A stretch of DNA of 18,530 nucleotides from Lentzea aerocolonigenes (GTDB lineage Bacteria > Actinomycetota > Actinomycetes > Mycobacteriales > Pseudonocardiaceae): positions 1 to 18,530 of the forward strand of contig NZ_JYJG01000115.1 of assembly GCF_000955955.1 (NCBI RefSeq), in the 5' to 3' direction. Shown in pieces: positions 8,175 to 14,429 of the stretch (the stretch's first letter is position 1; each line of letters begins with the position of its first letter). A program made the position numbers and the translations under genes. The notes under the pieces were generated by a model, which saw nothing but the letters and a program-made list of their open reading frames with translations, was not told the origin of the DNA and made no database searches.

Positions 8175-8211
8175 ACTTTGATGGCCGTCAAACTTCGACG
8201 GCTATCAAAGT
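8175..8211. promoter_or_regulatory. Double palindromic operator, probable ArsR-family site
   Basis: Two 15-bp arms (8175-8189 and 8197-8211) are inverted with one mismatch around a 7-nt spacer. Within this are two similar 16-bp imperfect palindromes, TTTGATGGCCGTCAAA at 8177-8192 and, read on the - strand, TTTGATAGCCGTCGAA at 8209-8194, which agree at 14 of 16 positions. The site overlaps the regulator's stop codon and ends just before the first ATG of the MDR gene. Sites of TTTGAT...ATCAAA type are common beside ArsR-like regulators. Assignment to this ArsR gene is inference from position. Confidence 0.6.
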
Positions 8212-8562
8212 TCAGCCTGGGCCGCGGACACGACCGCGGCGAGCAGGCCGGGAAAGCGCGCGTCCATCTCGTCCTCGCGCAACGAGTTCAGCTTGGCCGT
8301 GCCCCGGTAGTGCTGCCGGATCACGCCGGCCTCCCGCAGGACGTTGAAGTGGTGCGTGAGCGTCGAGTCCGACACCGGGGTGTCGAACGTGCCGCAGCCC
8401 TTCTCCCCGCCCGCCTGCGCCAGCTGGCACACGACCATGCGCCAGCTGGCACACGACCATGCGCCGCACCGGGTCCGCCAGCGCCTCCAGGGCCTGCTGC
8501 AACGAGACCTCGGACAGCTCCGGGTGCTCGACGGTGCGCGGGGTGGTGCGGGGGCGTGCCAC
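8205..8562 (-). pseudogene. ArsR-family transcriptional regulator, frameshifted by a 22-bp tandem duplication
   Basis: The N-terminal half reads from the GTG at 8562 (SLQQALEALADPVRRMVVCQLA), then hits a perfect 22-bp tandem repeat and leaves frame. The rest continues in another frame as QAGGEKGCGTF, DSTLTHHFNVLREAGVI and RQHYRGTAKLNSLREDE, to the stop at 8205-8207. Taking out one repeat copy joins the halves into a 111-residue winged-helix regulator of normal ArsR length, with the recognition helix in STLTHHFNVLREAGVI. As sequenced, the long product from 8562 runs on in the wrong frame to 8212. An ATG inside the second copy (8438) could give a 77-residue protein that keeps the recognition helix but lacks the N-terminal dimerisation helices. 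It may be a true loss, a reversible slip or a sequencing artefact. It would regulate the MDR gene downstream. Confidence 0.8.
8417..8460. repeat. Perfect 22-bp direct tandem duplication
   Basis: Bases 8417-8438 are repeated exactly at 8439-8460, followed by five bases of a third copy (8461-8465). The unit begins GCGCCAGCTGG and ends ACGACCAT. Because 22 is not a multiple of 3, the second copy shifts the reading frame of the ArsR gene. Confidence 0.97.
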
Positions 8563-8589
8563 GCCGACGATGGTGCCATGAACGGCGCT

Positions 8590-9441
8590 TCAGCGTTCCG
8601 CGACCCAGCCGCCGTCGTTCTCGTCGTCGGTGCCCAGCAGCACCTCACCGCGGAGAAGGGTCACCGCCTCGATCTTGCGCCCCTCGAACGTGCCTCGCAG
8701 GCGCGGCCGGTGGGCGAGATCGATGGTGACGGTGTTCTTGTGCGGGGTGAGCCGGCCGATCTCGTGCAACGACGACGAGAACGGACCGTCGTCGCCGGGG
8801 TCGACCGCGGACGACACGAGCAGCGAGCCGCCCGGCGTGATCGCGATGTCGGACGCGTGCCGCACGGTCTCCTCGTGCGCGCCGGTGTCGTACTTGACGC
8901 TCGAGACCGGACCGAGCTTGTGGTCCTGCAACGAGAAGTACGCGCTGTAGATGGTCGTCGGCCTGATTCCCTCACCGCGGTCGGCCCACACCGCCGCGAG
9001 CCGGGATCCGACCGCCTTCAGCGCGAAGCTCTCGTTGTTGTCCTCGGGGTCGTGCGGCAGGTCGAACGCGGCCACCACGGTGACCACGTCCCGTTCGACC
9101 CGTACGTGGAACGCCCGGCTGCCGCTGGTCACAGCGACGTACTCGCTGGGCCGGTGCGGCACGCCGGCCACGGCTTCCAGGTCGACCGGTGTCTCGCCCT
9201 GCCACGTCATCGGCCGGACCTCGGTGACCCGGCCGCGGTCGAGGACGATCCGGCGGACGCGTTCCTGGCCCGGCTTCTTGTTGTCGATGACGGAGAGGGC
9301 TTCGACGTGGTCGCCGCGGCTGGTGAGCACCGCGAGTCCGCTGACGCCCTCGGTGATGCCGGTGCCGACCCGTTGCCATTGGGCGGTGGAGGGGACAAGG
9401 GCTGTGGTGACGGCGAGCAGGACCGCGACAGGCAGAGACAT
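8590..9441 (-). CDS. Secreted or lipid-exposed hypothetical protein, phytase/SdiA-regulated-like propeller
   Basis: The 283-residue protein has a short N-terminal hydrophobic segment (about 3-16, SLPVAVLLAVTTALV) followed by PSTAQ, which looks like a signal peptide. The body holds repeated beta-rich units with phrases such as GVSGLAVL, VDLEAVAGV, ESFALKAVGSR, HASDIAITPGGSLLVSS and RKIEAVTLL. These recall the 'esterase-like activity of phytase' and SdiA-regulated beta-propeller families, where D.E.(I/L)A repeats mark successive blades. No catalytic residues can be assigned. The start is the ATG at 9441, chosen because it precedes the signal peptide. The open frame extends 12 codons upstream without need. 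It lies 54 nt after the BtrH-like gene and 27 nt before the ArsR start. The function is not known, and the family assignment is tentative. Confidence 0.65.
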   Translation of the reverse strand: MSLPVAVLLAVTTALVPSTAQWQRVGTGITEGVSGLAVLTSRGDHVEALSVIDNKKPGQERVRRIVLDRGRVTEVRPMTWQGETPVDLEAVAGVPHRPSEYVAVTSGSRAFHVRVERDVVTVVAAFDLPHDPEDNNESFALKAVGSRLAAVWADRGEGIRPTTIYSAYFSLQDHKLGPVSSVKYDTGAHEETVRHASDIAITPGGSLLVSSAVDPGDDGPFSSSLHEIGRLTPHKNTVTIDLAHRPRLRGTFEGRKIEAVTLLRGEVLLGTDDENDGGWVAER

Positions 9442-9495
9442 CGGTCCAAAGTGGCACAAGTCCCCCGAACCGGCCAAGTCGCGTTGCCTGAACGG

Positions 9496-10452
9496 TCAGC
9501 GGGACAGGACCTCCATGGCGTGGCGTTCCTTCTCGGCGAGCTCGGTGAGGATCTCCGAGGCGCGGTCCAGGCGTTGCGCCGTGATGTGGTTCGCGACCTC
9601 GGTCCACAGTGGAGCGATCTCGGCGTACAGCCGATGTCCCTCGCGGATGCTGTCGTCGTCGACGATCGTGGCCGCCTCGGCGAGGAAGTCGCGGTAGATC
9701 GCGCGGAACAGCGAGCCGCCGGTACCGCCGCGTTCCATGAGCGTCGCGGCCAGCGGCAGGTCGCGCGCGGGATCATCAGTGCGGTCGAGCCACTTCAGGA
9801 CCTGCTTGGCGGCCTTGGCGATGCCGCGGTGACCGAGGTTCGCGATGGGCGGGTTGAGGAACGCCTGAGCGTTGGCCGAGATTGCGCTCCGGATCGCGTC
9901 GCCCCGATCGGGCTGTCCGGTGCGGGAGATCGTGAACGAGAGGTTGCGCGCGGTCATCGGTCCATGTTCCGCGCGAGCCTTCTCCAAACTCGCCAGTGAC
10001 GTCGTCACGGCGCCACCCTGCTGTGCGGTGTCGACGAGGTGGGCGTGCGTGGAGTCGTAGCCGCGCATCGCGACGAAGTGACCGCCGAAGTGGACCTTCG
10101 CCGTGAAGTACTCCAGGTGGTACGAGTCCAGCTGCAGACCGACCGGGCGTCCGGCCGACAGCGCGGTTTCGACGTTCTGCCAGGCTTTGCGCGACGAGGA
10201 GGTCTCCTGGACGTGCAGCGTCAGGCCCAGCCGTTCGGCCGCGGTCCGGGTGAGCGCGAACGGTTTGACTCGACCGCCGAGGAACGGGAAACCCATGTTC
10301 TTGGCGTCCCAGTACACGAAGCTCAGCCCCTCGCCGAGCCCGAACAGCATCGGCTCGGACACGTCGAGGCCCTCGTGCCGCAGCAGGGCGCCGAGCGCGG
10401 TGGTCTCGCAGTGCTGACCGGCGAACGAGACGTTCTCGATGATCACGGCCAC
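9496..10452 (-). CDS. BtrH-like papain-fold acyltransferase/hydrolase (BtrH_N plus DUF4872)
   Basis: The 318-residue protein matches the BtrH N-terminal domain followed by a helical DUF4872-type C-terminal domain (about 175-318). BtrH itself transfers an amino-acyl side chain from a carrier protein to an aminoglycoside in butirosin biosynthesis. A papain-like catalytic set is visible: Cys15 in GQHCETTALGALL, His125 in HFGGHFVAMRGYD and Asp141 in HLVDTAQQGG. No carrier protein is nearby, so the substrate may be a peptide, amide or unknown acyl donor. GTG codons at 10461, 10452 and 10446 are all possible starts. The GTG at 10452 is preferred because GAGAGG at 10467-10462 sits 9 nt upstream. It follows the Clp-like gene on the same strand and is probably cotranscribed. 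A cytoplasmic location is expected, since there is no signal peptide. Confidence 0.8.
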   Translation of the reverse strand: MAVIIENVSFAGQHCETTALGALLRHEGLDVSEPMLFGLGEGLSFVYWDAKNMGFPFLGGRVKPFALTRTAAERLGLTLHVQETSSSRKAWQNVETALSAGRPVGLQLDSYHLEYFTAKVHFGGHFVAMRGYDSTHAHLVDTAQQGGAVTTSLASLEKARAEHGPMTARNLSFTISRTGQPDRGDAIRSAISANAQAFLNPPIANLGHRGIAKAAKQVLKWLDRTDDPARDLPLAATLMERGGTGGSLFRAIYRDFLAEAATIVDDDSIREGHRLYAEIAPLWTEVANHITAQRLDRASEILTELAEKERHAMEVLSR

Positions 10453-10459
10453 AGCCTGC

Positions 10460-10480
10460 ACCCTCTCACCGTGTGAGGGT
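10460..10480 (-). promoter_or_regulatory. Hairpin covering the ribosome site between the Clp-like and BtrH-like genes
   Basis: Arms of 10 nt (10460-10469 and 10471-10480) pair with one mismatch around one base. The hairpin includes the GAGAGG ribosome site of the BtrH-like gene and touches the stop codon of the upstream Clp-like gene (10480-10482). A ribosome finishing the first gene would melt it, which suggests translational coupling. No U-run follows, so it is not an intrinsic terminator. Confidence 0.45.
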
Positions 10481-12456
10481 CAACTGATGGTGAGGGTGAG
10501 ACTGGAGTCCGTGACCGTGACGACGACGTGCTGCCCGCTGTGCAACTCGCCCGTGAGCAATGCGCGGGACAGCCGCCGGTCGAGCTCCCTGGCGATGGTG
10601 CGGCGCAGCGGGCGGGCGCCGTACTCGGGGACGTAGCCGCGGGCGGCGAGCCAGCCGACGGCCTCGTCGTCCACCTCCAGCGTGATGTTCTGCTCCTGCA
10701 GCCGTTGGCGGGTGCGTTCGAGCAGGAGCGCGGTGATCTGCCGCAGCTGGCCGGAGTCCAGGCCGCGGAACAGGATGATCTCGTCGACGCGGTTGAGGAA
10801 CTCCGGGCGGAAACGTCGGCGGACCGTGGCGGTCAACGGCTCCCGCAGCTGGTCGACCGGCACACCCGAGGTTCCGGCGGCGAGCAGCTGGTCGGCGCCG
10901 ATGTTGCTGGTCATGATGATGACGGTGTTGGCGAAGTCGGCCGTCCGGCCCTGCGCGTCGGTGAGCCTGCCCGCGTCGAGCACCTGCAGCAGCGTGCTGA
11001 AGACGTCGGCGTGCGCCTTCTCGATCTCGTCGAGCAGCAGCACCGAGTACGGGCCGCGCCGGACCGCCTCGGTGAGCTGGCCGGCGTCCTCGTAGCCGAC
11101 GTACCCCGGTGGCGCGCCGATCAGCCGCGCGACCGAGTGCTGCTGGGAGAACTCGCTCATGTCGAACCGGATCAGCCGGTCCTGCGACCCGAACAACGCC
11201 TCGGCCAGCGCTCGGGCGACCTCGGTCTTGCCCACGCCGGTCGGCCCGAGGAACAGGAACGAGCCGACGGGCTGCTGCGGGTGCTTCAAACCCGCCCGGC
11301 CCTGGCGGACGGCGTCGGCGACCGCTTCCACGGCCTCGTCCTGCCCGACGATCCGCTCGTGCAGGTGGTCCTCCAGGTGCAGCAACCGATGCCGTTCGGC
11401 CTCCGTGAGCTGGGCGAGGGGGATGCCCGTGCTGCGGGACACGACCTCGGCGACGTCGTTCGGCACGACCTCGGGCGCGTTCGCCAGCGCGGCGTGTGCT
11501 GCCTCCAGGTCGGCGACCGCCCGCTCGAGCTCGTCGGCGAGCTTCGCGTTCTCGCCCTGCGCGGCGACGTCCCGCTTCAGCCGCCACACCCGTTGCTCCA
11601 GCGGCACCGGATCGGGCGGCAGCGCGGACCTCTCCCGCAACCGGACCCGCGCGCTCGCCCGGTCCACCAGGTCGACCGCCTTGTCCGGCAGGAACCGCTC
11701 GGTGACGTACCGGGCCGACAGCTGCACGGCGGCCACGATCGCCTCGTCCGCGATCCGCACCCCGTGGTGGGTCTCGTACCGGGCGCGCAGGCCGCGGAGC
11801 ATGGCGATCGCCTCGTCCGGCGACGGTTCGGCGACCAGGATCGGCTGGAAGCGCCGCTCCAGCGCGGCGTCCTTCACGACGTACCGCCGGTAGTCCTCGG
11901 CCGTGGTCGCCCCGATGACCTGGAGCCGCCCGGTGGTGAGCACGGGTTTGAGCATGTTCGCGGCGTCCATCGGCGCGCCTTCGGCACTGCCCGCGCCGAC
12001 CACGGTGTGCAGCTCGTCGATGAACAGGACCACCATCCGGTCCGACGCCGCCACCTCCTTGATGACCGCTTCCAGCCGTTCCTCGAACTCGCCGCGGTAC
12101 TTCGCTCCGGCGACCATGCCCGCCAGGTCCAGCGAGATCAGCCGCCTGCCGCTGAGCGTGGCCGGCACCTCGCCGCTCGCGATCCGGGCCGCGATGCCCT
12201 CGACGACGGCGGTCTTGCCGACGCCGGGATCCCCGATCAGCACGGGGTTGTTCTTGGTGCGCCTCGACAACACCTCGAGCACCTCGTCGATCACGTCCTC
12301 CCGGCCGATCACCGGGTCGAGCAGCCCGTCCCGCGCCTCGGCGGTGAGGTCGCGCCCGAAGCGGTCCGTGCGCCGCGTCGCGGACTGGGGCTGGCCCAGT
12401 CCGTTGAACAGCTTCTCGACCAGCTCTTCCAGCGAGCTGCCCCCGAAGCCGAACAC
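10480..12456 (-). CDS. Double AAA+ Clp/Hsp100 unfoldase lacking the N-domain
   Basis: This is a ClpB/ClpC-class ATPase of about 658 residues. AAA-1 has Walker A GDPGVGKT (75-82) and Walker [11 protein letters not shown] short coiled middle segment of roughly 55 residues (RVWRLKRDV...[10 protein letters not shown]) is followed by AAA-2 with Walker A GPTGVGKT (404-411), Walker [10 protein letters not shown], sensor region IIMTSN and [11 protein letters not shown]. The usual N-terminal Clp_N repeats (about 140 residues) are absent. Instead the protein begins [17 protein letters not shown]. No (L/V/I)GF-type ClpP-docking tripeptide is seen between the TSNIGA and [11 protein letters not shown] segments, so a disaggregase or remodelling role seems more likely than proteolysis. 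The start is GTG 12456, with GAGGA at 12465-12461. The frame stays open to 12597 without a better start. It probably heads an operon with the BtrH-like gene. Confidence 0.85.
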   Translation of the reverse strand: MFGFGGSSLEELVEKLFNGLGQPQSATRRTDRFGRDLTAEARDGLLDPVIGREDVIDEVLEVLSRRTKNNPVLIGDPGVGKTAVVEGIAARIASGEVPATLSGRRLISLDLAGMVAGAKYRGEFEERLEAVIKEVAASDRMVVLFIDELHTVVGAGSAEGAPMDAANMLKPVLTTGRLQVIGATTAEDYRRYVVKDAALERRFQPILVAEPSPDEAIAMLRGLRARYETHHGVRIADEAIVAAVQLSARYVTERFLPDKAVDLVDRASARVRLRERSALPPDPVPLEQRVWRLKRDVAAQGENAKLADELERAVADLEAAHAALANAPEVVPNDVAEVVSRSTGIPLAQLTEAERHRLLHLEDHLHERIVGQDEAVEAVADAVRQGRAGLKHPQQPVGSFLFLGPTGVGKTEVARALAEALFGSQDRLIRFDMSEFSQQHSVARLIGAPPGYVGYEDAGQLTEAVRRGPYSVLLLDEIEKAHADVFSTLLQVLDAGRLTDAQGRTADFANTVIIMTSNIGADQLLAAGTSGVPVDQLREPLTATVRRRFRPEFLNRVDEIILFRGLDSGQLRQITALLLERTRQRLQEQNITLEVDDEAVGWLAARGYVPEYGARPLRRTIARELDRRLSRALLTGELHSGQHVVVTVTDSSLTLTIS

Positions 12457-12580
12457 CCAGTCCTCGCCCAAGGCACGCCACCTCCACTCGAAGGCCCACC
12501 CCTCCGATACTCCCCCTCGCGGGCCCTGAGCACAGGTCGGAGGGCGCGGTCGTGTTCCCGGTCGGCAGAACGGCACGCAG

Positions 12581-12592
12581 AGGTCTGGACCA
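12581..12592. promoter_or_regulatory. Candidate DasR (GlcNAc-responsive) operator
   Basis: AGGTCTGGACCA matches the actinobacterial dre core TGGTCTAGACCA at 10 of 12 positions, including both GGTCT and GACCA half-sites. It lies about 95 nt before the lectin gene's GTG and about 125 nt before the Clp-like start. Assignment is by consensus only. Confidence 0.35.
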
Positions 12593-12674
12593 ATCAAGCT
12601 CGACTGTGCCTTAATCCGGGTGCGGCCCGCGCTCGTTCCCCCTGCCCTCTGGCGCGCTCGTCCTGGTGCGCCGG

Positions 12675-12680
12675 AAAGGA
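12675..12680 (+). promoter_or_regulatory. Shine-Dalgarno deciding the ThuA-lectin start
   Basis: AAAGGA lies 6 nt before the GTG at 12687. The GTG at 12666 is in frame but has no ribosome site and would place extra residues before the signal peptide. Confidence 0.7.
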
Positions 12681-12686
12681 ATCCCT

Positions 12687-13955
12687 GTGCCTCAGAGCTT
12701 CTTCAAGCGCGCCTGGAAACTGCTCGCGGCGGTGGGACTCGTCGCCGCCGCGACGTCGATCACCGCGCCGGCCGAGGCCGCCGCCCCGTTCAAGGTGCTC
12801 GCCTTCTACAGCGAGCCGCAGGACCAGGCGCACCGCAGCTTCTCCCGCGAGGCCAACGTCTGGTTCCCGCAGCAGTCCGCCGCCAACGGCTACACCTACA
12901 CCGCGACGAAGGACTGGAACCTGCTCACCAACATCACGCCGGGGCAGTACCAGGTCGTGATGTTCCTCGACGACAAGCCGCACACCCAGCAGCAGTACGA
13001 GGGCTTCAAACGCTACCTGGACGCGGGTGGCGCGTTCTTCGGCTTCCACGTGTCGGGCTACTCCGACGCCGAGGATCAGCCGTACATGCACTGGTACCAC
13101 TACGACTTCCTCGGATCCGGCCACCTCGCGGACAACAGCTGGGCGCCGACCGCCGAGACGTTGCGGATCGAGAACCACGGCAACCCGGCCACCGCGAACC
13201 TGCCGGACACCATCCTGTCGTCGGCCAGCGAGTGGTACGCGTGGGAGAAGAACATCCGGCAGAACCCGAACATCACCGTGCTCGCGTCGCTGGACGCCTC
13301 GACGTTCCCGGTCGGCGACAACCCCGGCGAGATCTGGTACTCCGGCGACTACCCGATCATCTGGACCAACAAGAACTACAAGATGCTGTACGCGAACTTC
13401 GGCCACAACAAGATGAACTACGCGACCGACACCGCGCTGTCCTCCACGTTCGAGAGCGCGCAGCAGAACAAGCTGATCCTCGACGGCCTGCGGGGACTCG
13501 GTGGCGGCACGACCGATCCCGGCGGCATCTCGCCCACGGCCTGGTACCCGGTGGTCAACAAGGCGAACGGCAAGTGCGTCGACGCTCGGGCGGCTGGTTC
13601 GTCCAACGGCACGGTGATCCAGCAGTACTCGTGCAACGGCACCACCGCGCAGCAGTTCCGGTTCCAGCCGACTTCCGGTGGCTACACGCGTGCGGACAAC
13701 CGCACGAACGCGGCGCTGGTGCTCGACGTGTCCGGAGTGTCACTCGCCGACAACGCGGGTGTGCAGCTGTGGACGTACGGCGGTGGCAACAACCAGCAGT
13801 GGCAGCCGGTCTCGGAGGGTGGCGGCTACTACCACCTCGTCGCGCGGCACAGCGGCAAGTGCCTGACGGTGCCCGGCGGATCGGGCGCGGACGAGGTGCA
13901 GCTGGTGCAGGCGGCGTGCAACGGTGGTGCGGCGCAGTCGTTCCGGATCGCCTGA
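12687..13955 (+). CDS. Secreted ThuA-like domain protein with C-terminal ricin-type lectin
   Basis: The 422-residue protein begins with a signal peptide (about 1-33: SFFKRAWKLLAAVGLVAAA, then APAEAAA as a cleavage region). A ThuA-like class I glutamine-amidotransferase-fold domain follows (about 35-275; KVLAFYSEPQDQAH, YQVVMFLDD, AGGAFFGFHVSG, WYSGDYPIIWTN, KMLYANFGH). A glycine-rich linker (GGGTTDPGG) leads to a ricin B-type beta-trefoil (about 284-422) with three repeats marked by QQF, QQW and QSF, and Cys residues that probably form the usual loop disulphides. ThuA domains are linked to sugar metabolism, but the secreted versions have no settled activity. The lectin probably docks it to a polysaccharide. 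It lies 21 nt upstream of the GyrI-like gene. A DasR-like site upstream would fit control by amino sugars. Confidence 0.85.
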   Translation: MPQSFFKRAWKLLAAVGLVAAATSITAPAEAAAPFKVLAFYSEPQDQAHRSFSREANVWFPQQSAANGYTYTATKDWNLLTNITPGQYQVVMFLDDKPHTQQQYEGFKRYLDAGGAFFGFHVSGYSDAEDQPYMHWYHYDFLGSGHLADNSWAPTAETLRIENHGNPATANLPDTILSSASEWYAWEKNIRQNPNITVLASLDASTFPVGDNPGEIWYSGDYPIIWTNKNYKMLYANFGHNKMNYATDTALSSTFESAQQNKLILDGLRGLGGGTTDPGGISPTAWYPVVNKANGKCVDARAAGSSNGTVIQQYSCNGTTAQQFRFQPTSGGYTRADNRTNAALVLDVSGVSLADNAGVQLWTYGGGNNQQWQPVSEGGGYYHLVARHSGKCLTVPGGSGADEVQLVQAACNGGAAQSFRIA

Positions 13956-13964
13956 CCGCGGCCG

Positions 13965-13970
13965 TACTAT
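13965..13970 (+). promoter_or_regulatory. Candidate -10 element for a leaderless GyrI-like mRNA
   Basis: TACTAT fits the actinobacterial TANNNT -10 box and lies 6 nt before the GTG at 13977. Transcription would then begin at or next to the start codon. No Shine-Dalgarno is seen before this GTG. A clear -35 is lacking (TTCCGG at 13941 has 18-nt spacing). Confidence 0.45.
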
Positions 13971-13976
13971 CGGGCC

Positions 13977-14429
13977 GTGACCACTTCGCCGGTGAGCGTC
14001 ACCGAGGTCGCGGCCCGGCCGACCGCCGTGGTCGCCGCGACGACGACCTGGCGCGAGTTCCCGCGCCGGTGGCAGCCGATGCTGGACGAGGTGTGGGCGT
14101 GCCTGCGCGCCGGCGGCATCACCAGCGGCTGCCGCAACATCATGCTGTACCGCGACGACGTGCCGAACGTCGAAGTGGGCGTGGAGCTGACGGTGCCGTG
14201 TTCACTGACCGGGAACGTGGTGGCGTCGGAGCTCCCGGCTGCCCAGGTGGCTCGGACAGTCCACATCGGACCGTACGGCGAACTCGGAGCGGCGCACCAG
14301 GCCGTGCTGGCCTGGTGCGCCGCGAACGGTCTCCGGACGACGGGAACCCGTTGGGAGATCTACGGTCCCCACGATCCGGTCGAGCCGTGGACCGAGATCT
14401 CCTACGAGCTGTACACCTCGAACTCGTAG
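13977..14429 (+). CDS. GyrI-like small-molecule-binding domain protein (stand-alone)
   Basis: The 150-residue protein matches the GyrI-like/AraC effector-binding fold: TAVVAATTTWREFPRRWQPMLDEVWACL, then NIMLYRD, VEVGVELT, a VARTVHIGPYGELGAAHQAVLAWC helix and a terminal WEIYGPH...EISYELY. Such stand-alone proteins bind or hydrolyse small drug-like molecules or act as gyrase inhibitors in enterobacteria. Which of these applies here is unknown. There is no DNA-binding domain. The start is the GTG at 13977, the first codon of the frame after the lectin stop, probably leaderless. The last 28 nt overlap the 3' end of the convergent GH92 gene. Cytoplasmic, with no signal peptide. Confidence 0.8.
   Translation: MTTSPVSVTEVAARPTAVVAATTTWREFPRRWQPMLDEVWACLRAGGITSGCRNIMLYRDDVPNVEVGVELTVPCSLTGNVVASELPAAQVARTVHIGPYGELGAAHQAVLAWCAANGLRTTGTRWEIYGPHDPVEPWTEISYELYTSNS

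Larger units (their letters stand above)
12457..12686. promoter_or_regulatory. Divergent intergenic region between the Clp-like and lectin genes
   Basis: These 230 nt separate two divergent genes and must hold promoters for both. A DasR-like palindrome lies at 12581-12592 (listed separately). TTAATC at 12611-12616 could be a -10 element for the + strand gene, but no matching -35 is convincing. No small gene with a credible ribosome site was seen. Confidence 0.5.

Noticed and set aside
7164..10452. Inclusion of the MDR, ArsR, propeller-like and BtrH-like genes in the biosynthetic operon
   Set aside because: They lie on the opposite strand with their own control sites. A pathway role, for example acyl transfer by the BtrH-like enzyme, is possible but has no support beyond proximity.
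12457..12597. N-terminal extension of the Clp-like protein
   Set aside because: The frame is open, but the residues are Pro/Arg/Trp-rich, match no Clp_N sequence and have no good start codon. GTG 12456 has a ribosome site.
12611..12616. TTAATC as a firm -10 box for the ThuA-lectin gene
   Set aside because: No convincing -35 element at the right spacing, so it is only mentioned within the intergenic region.
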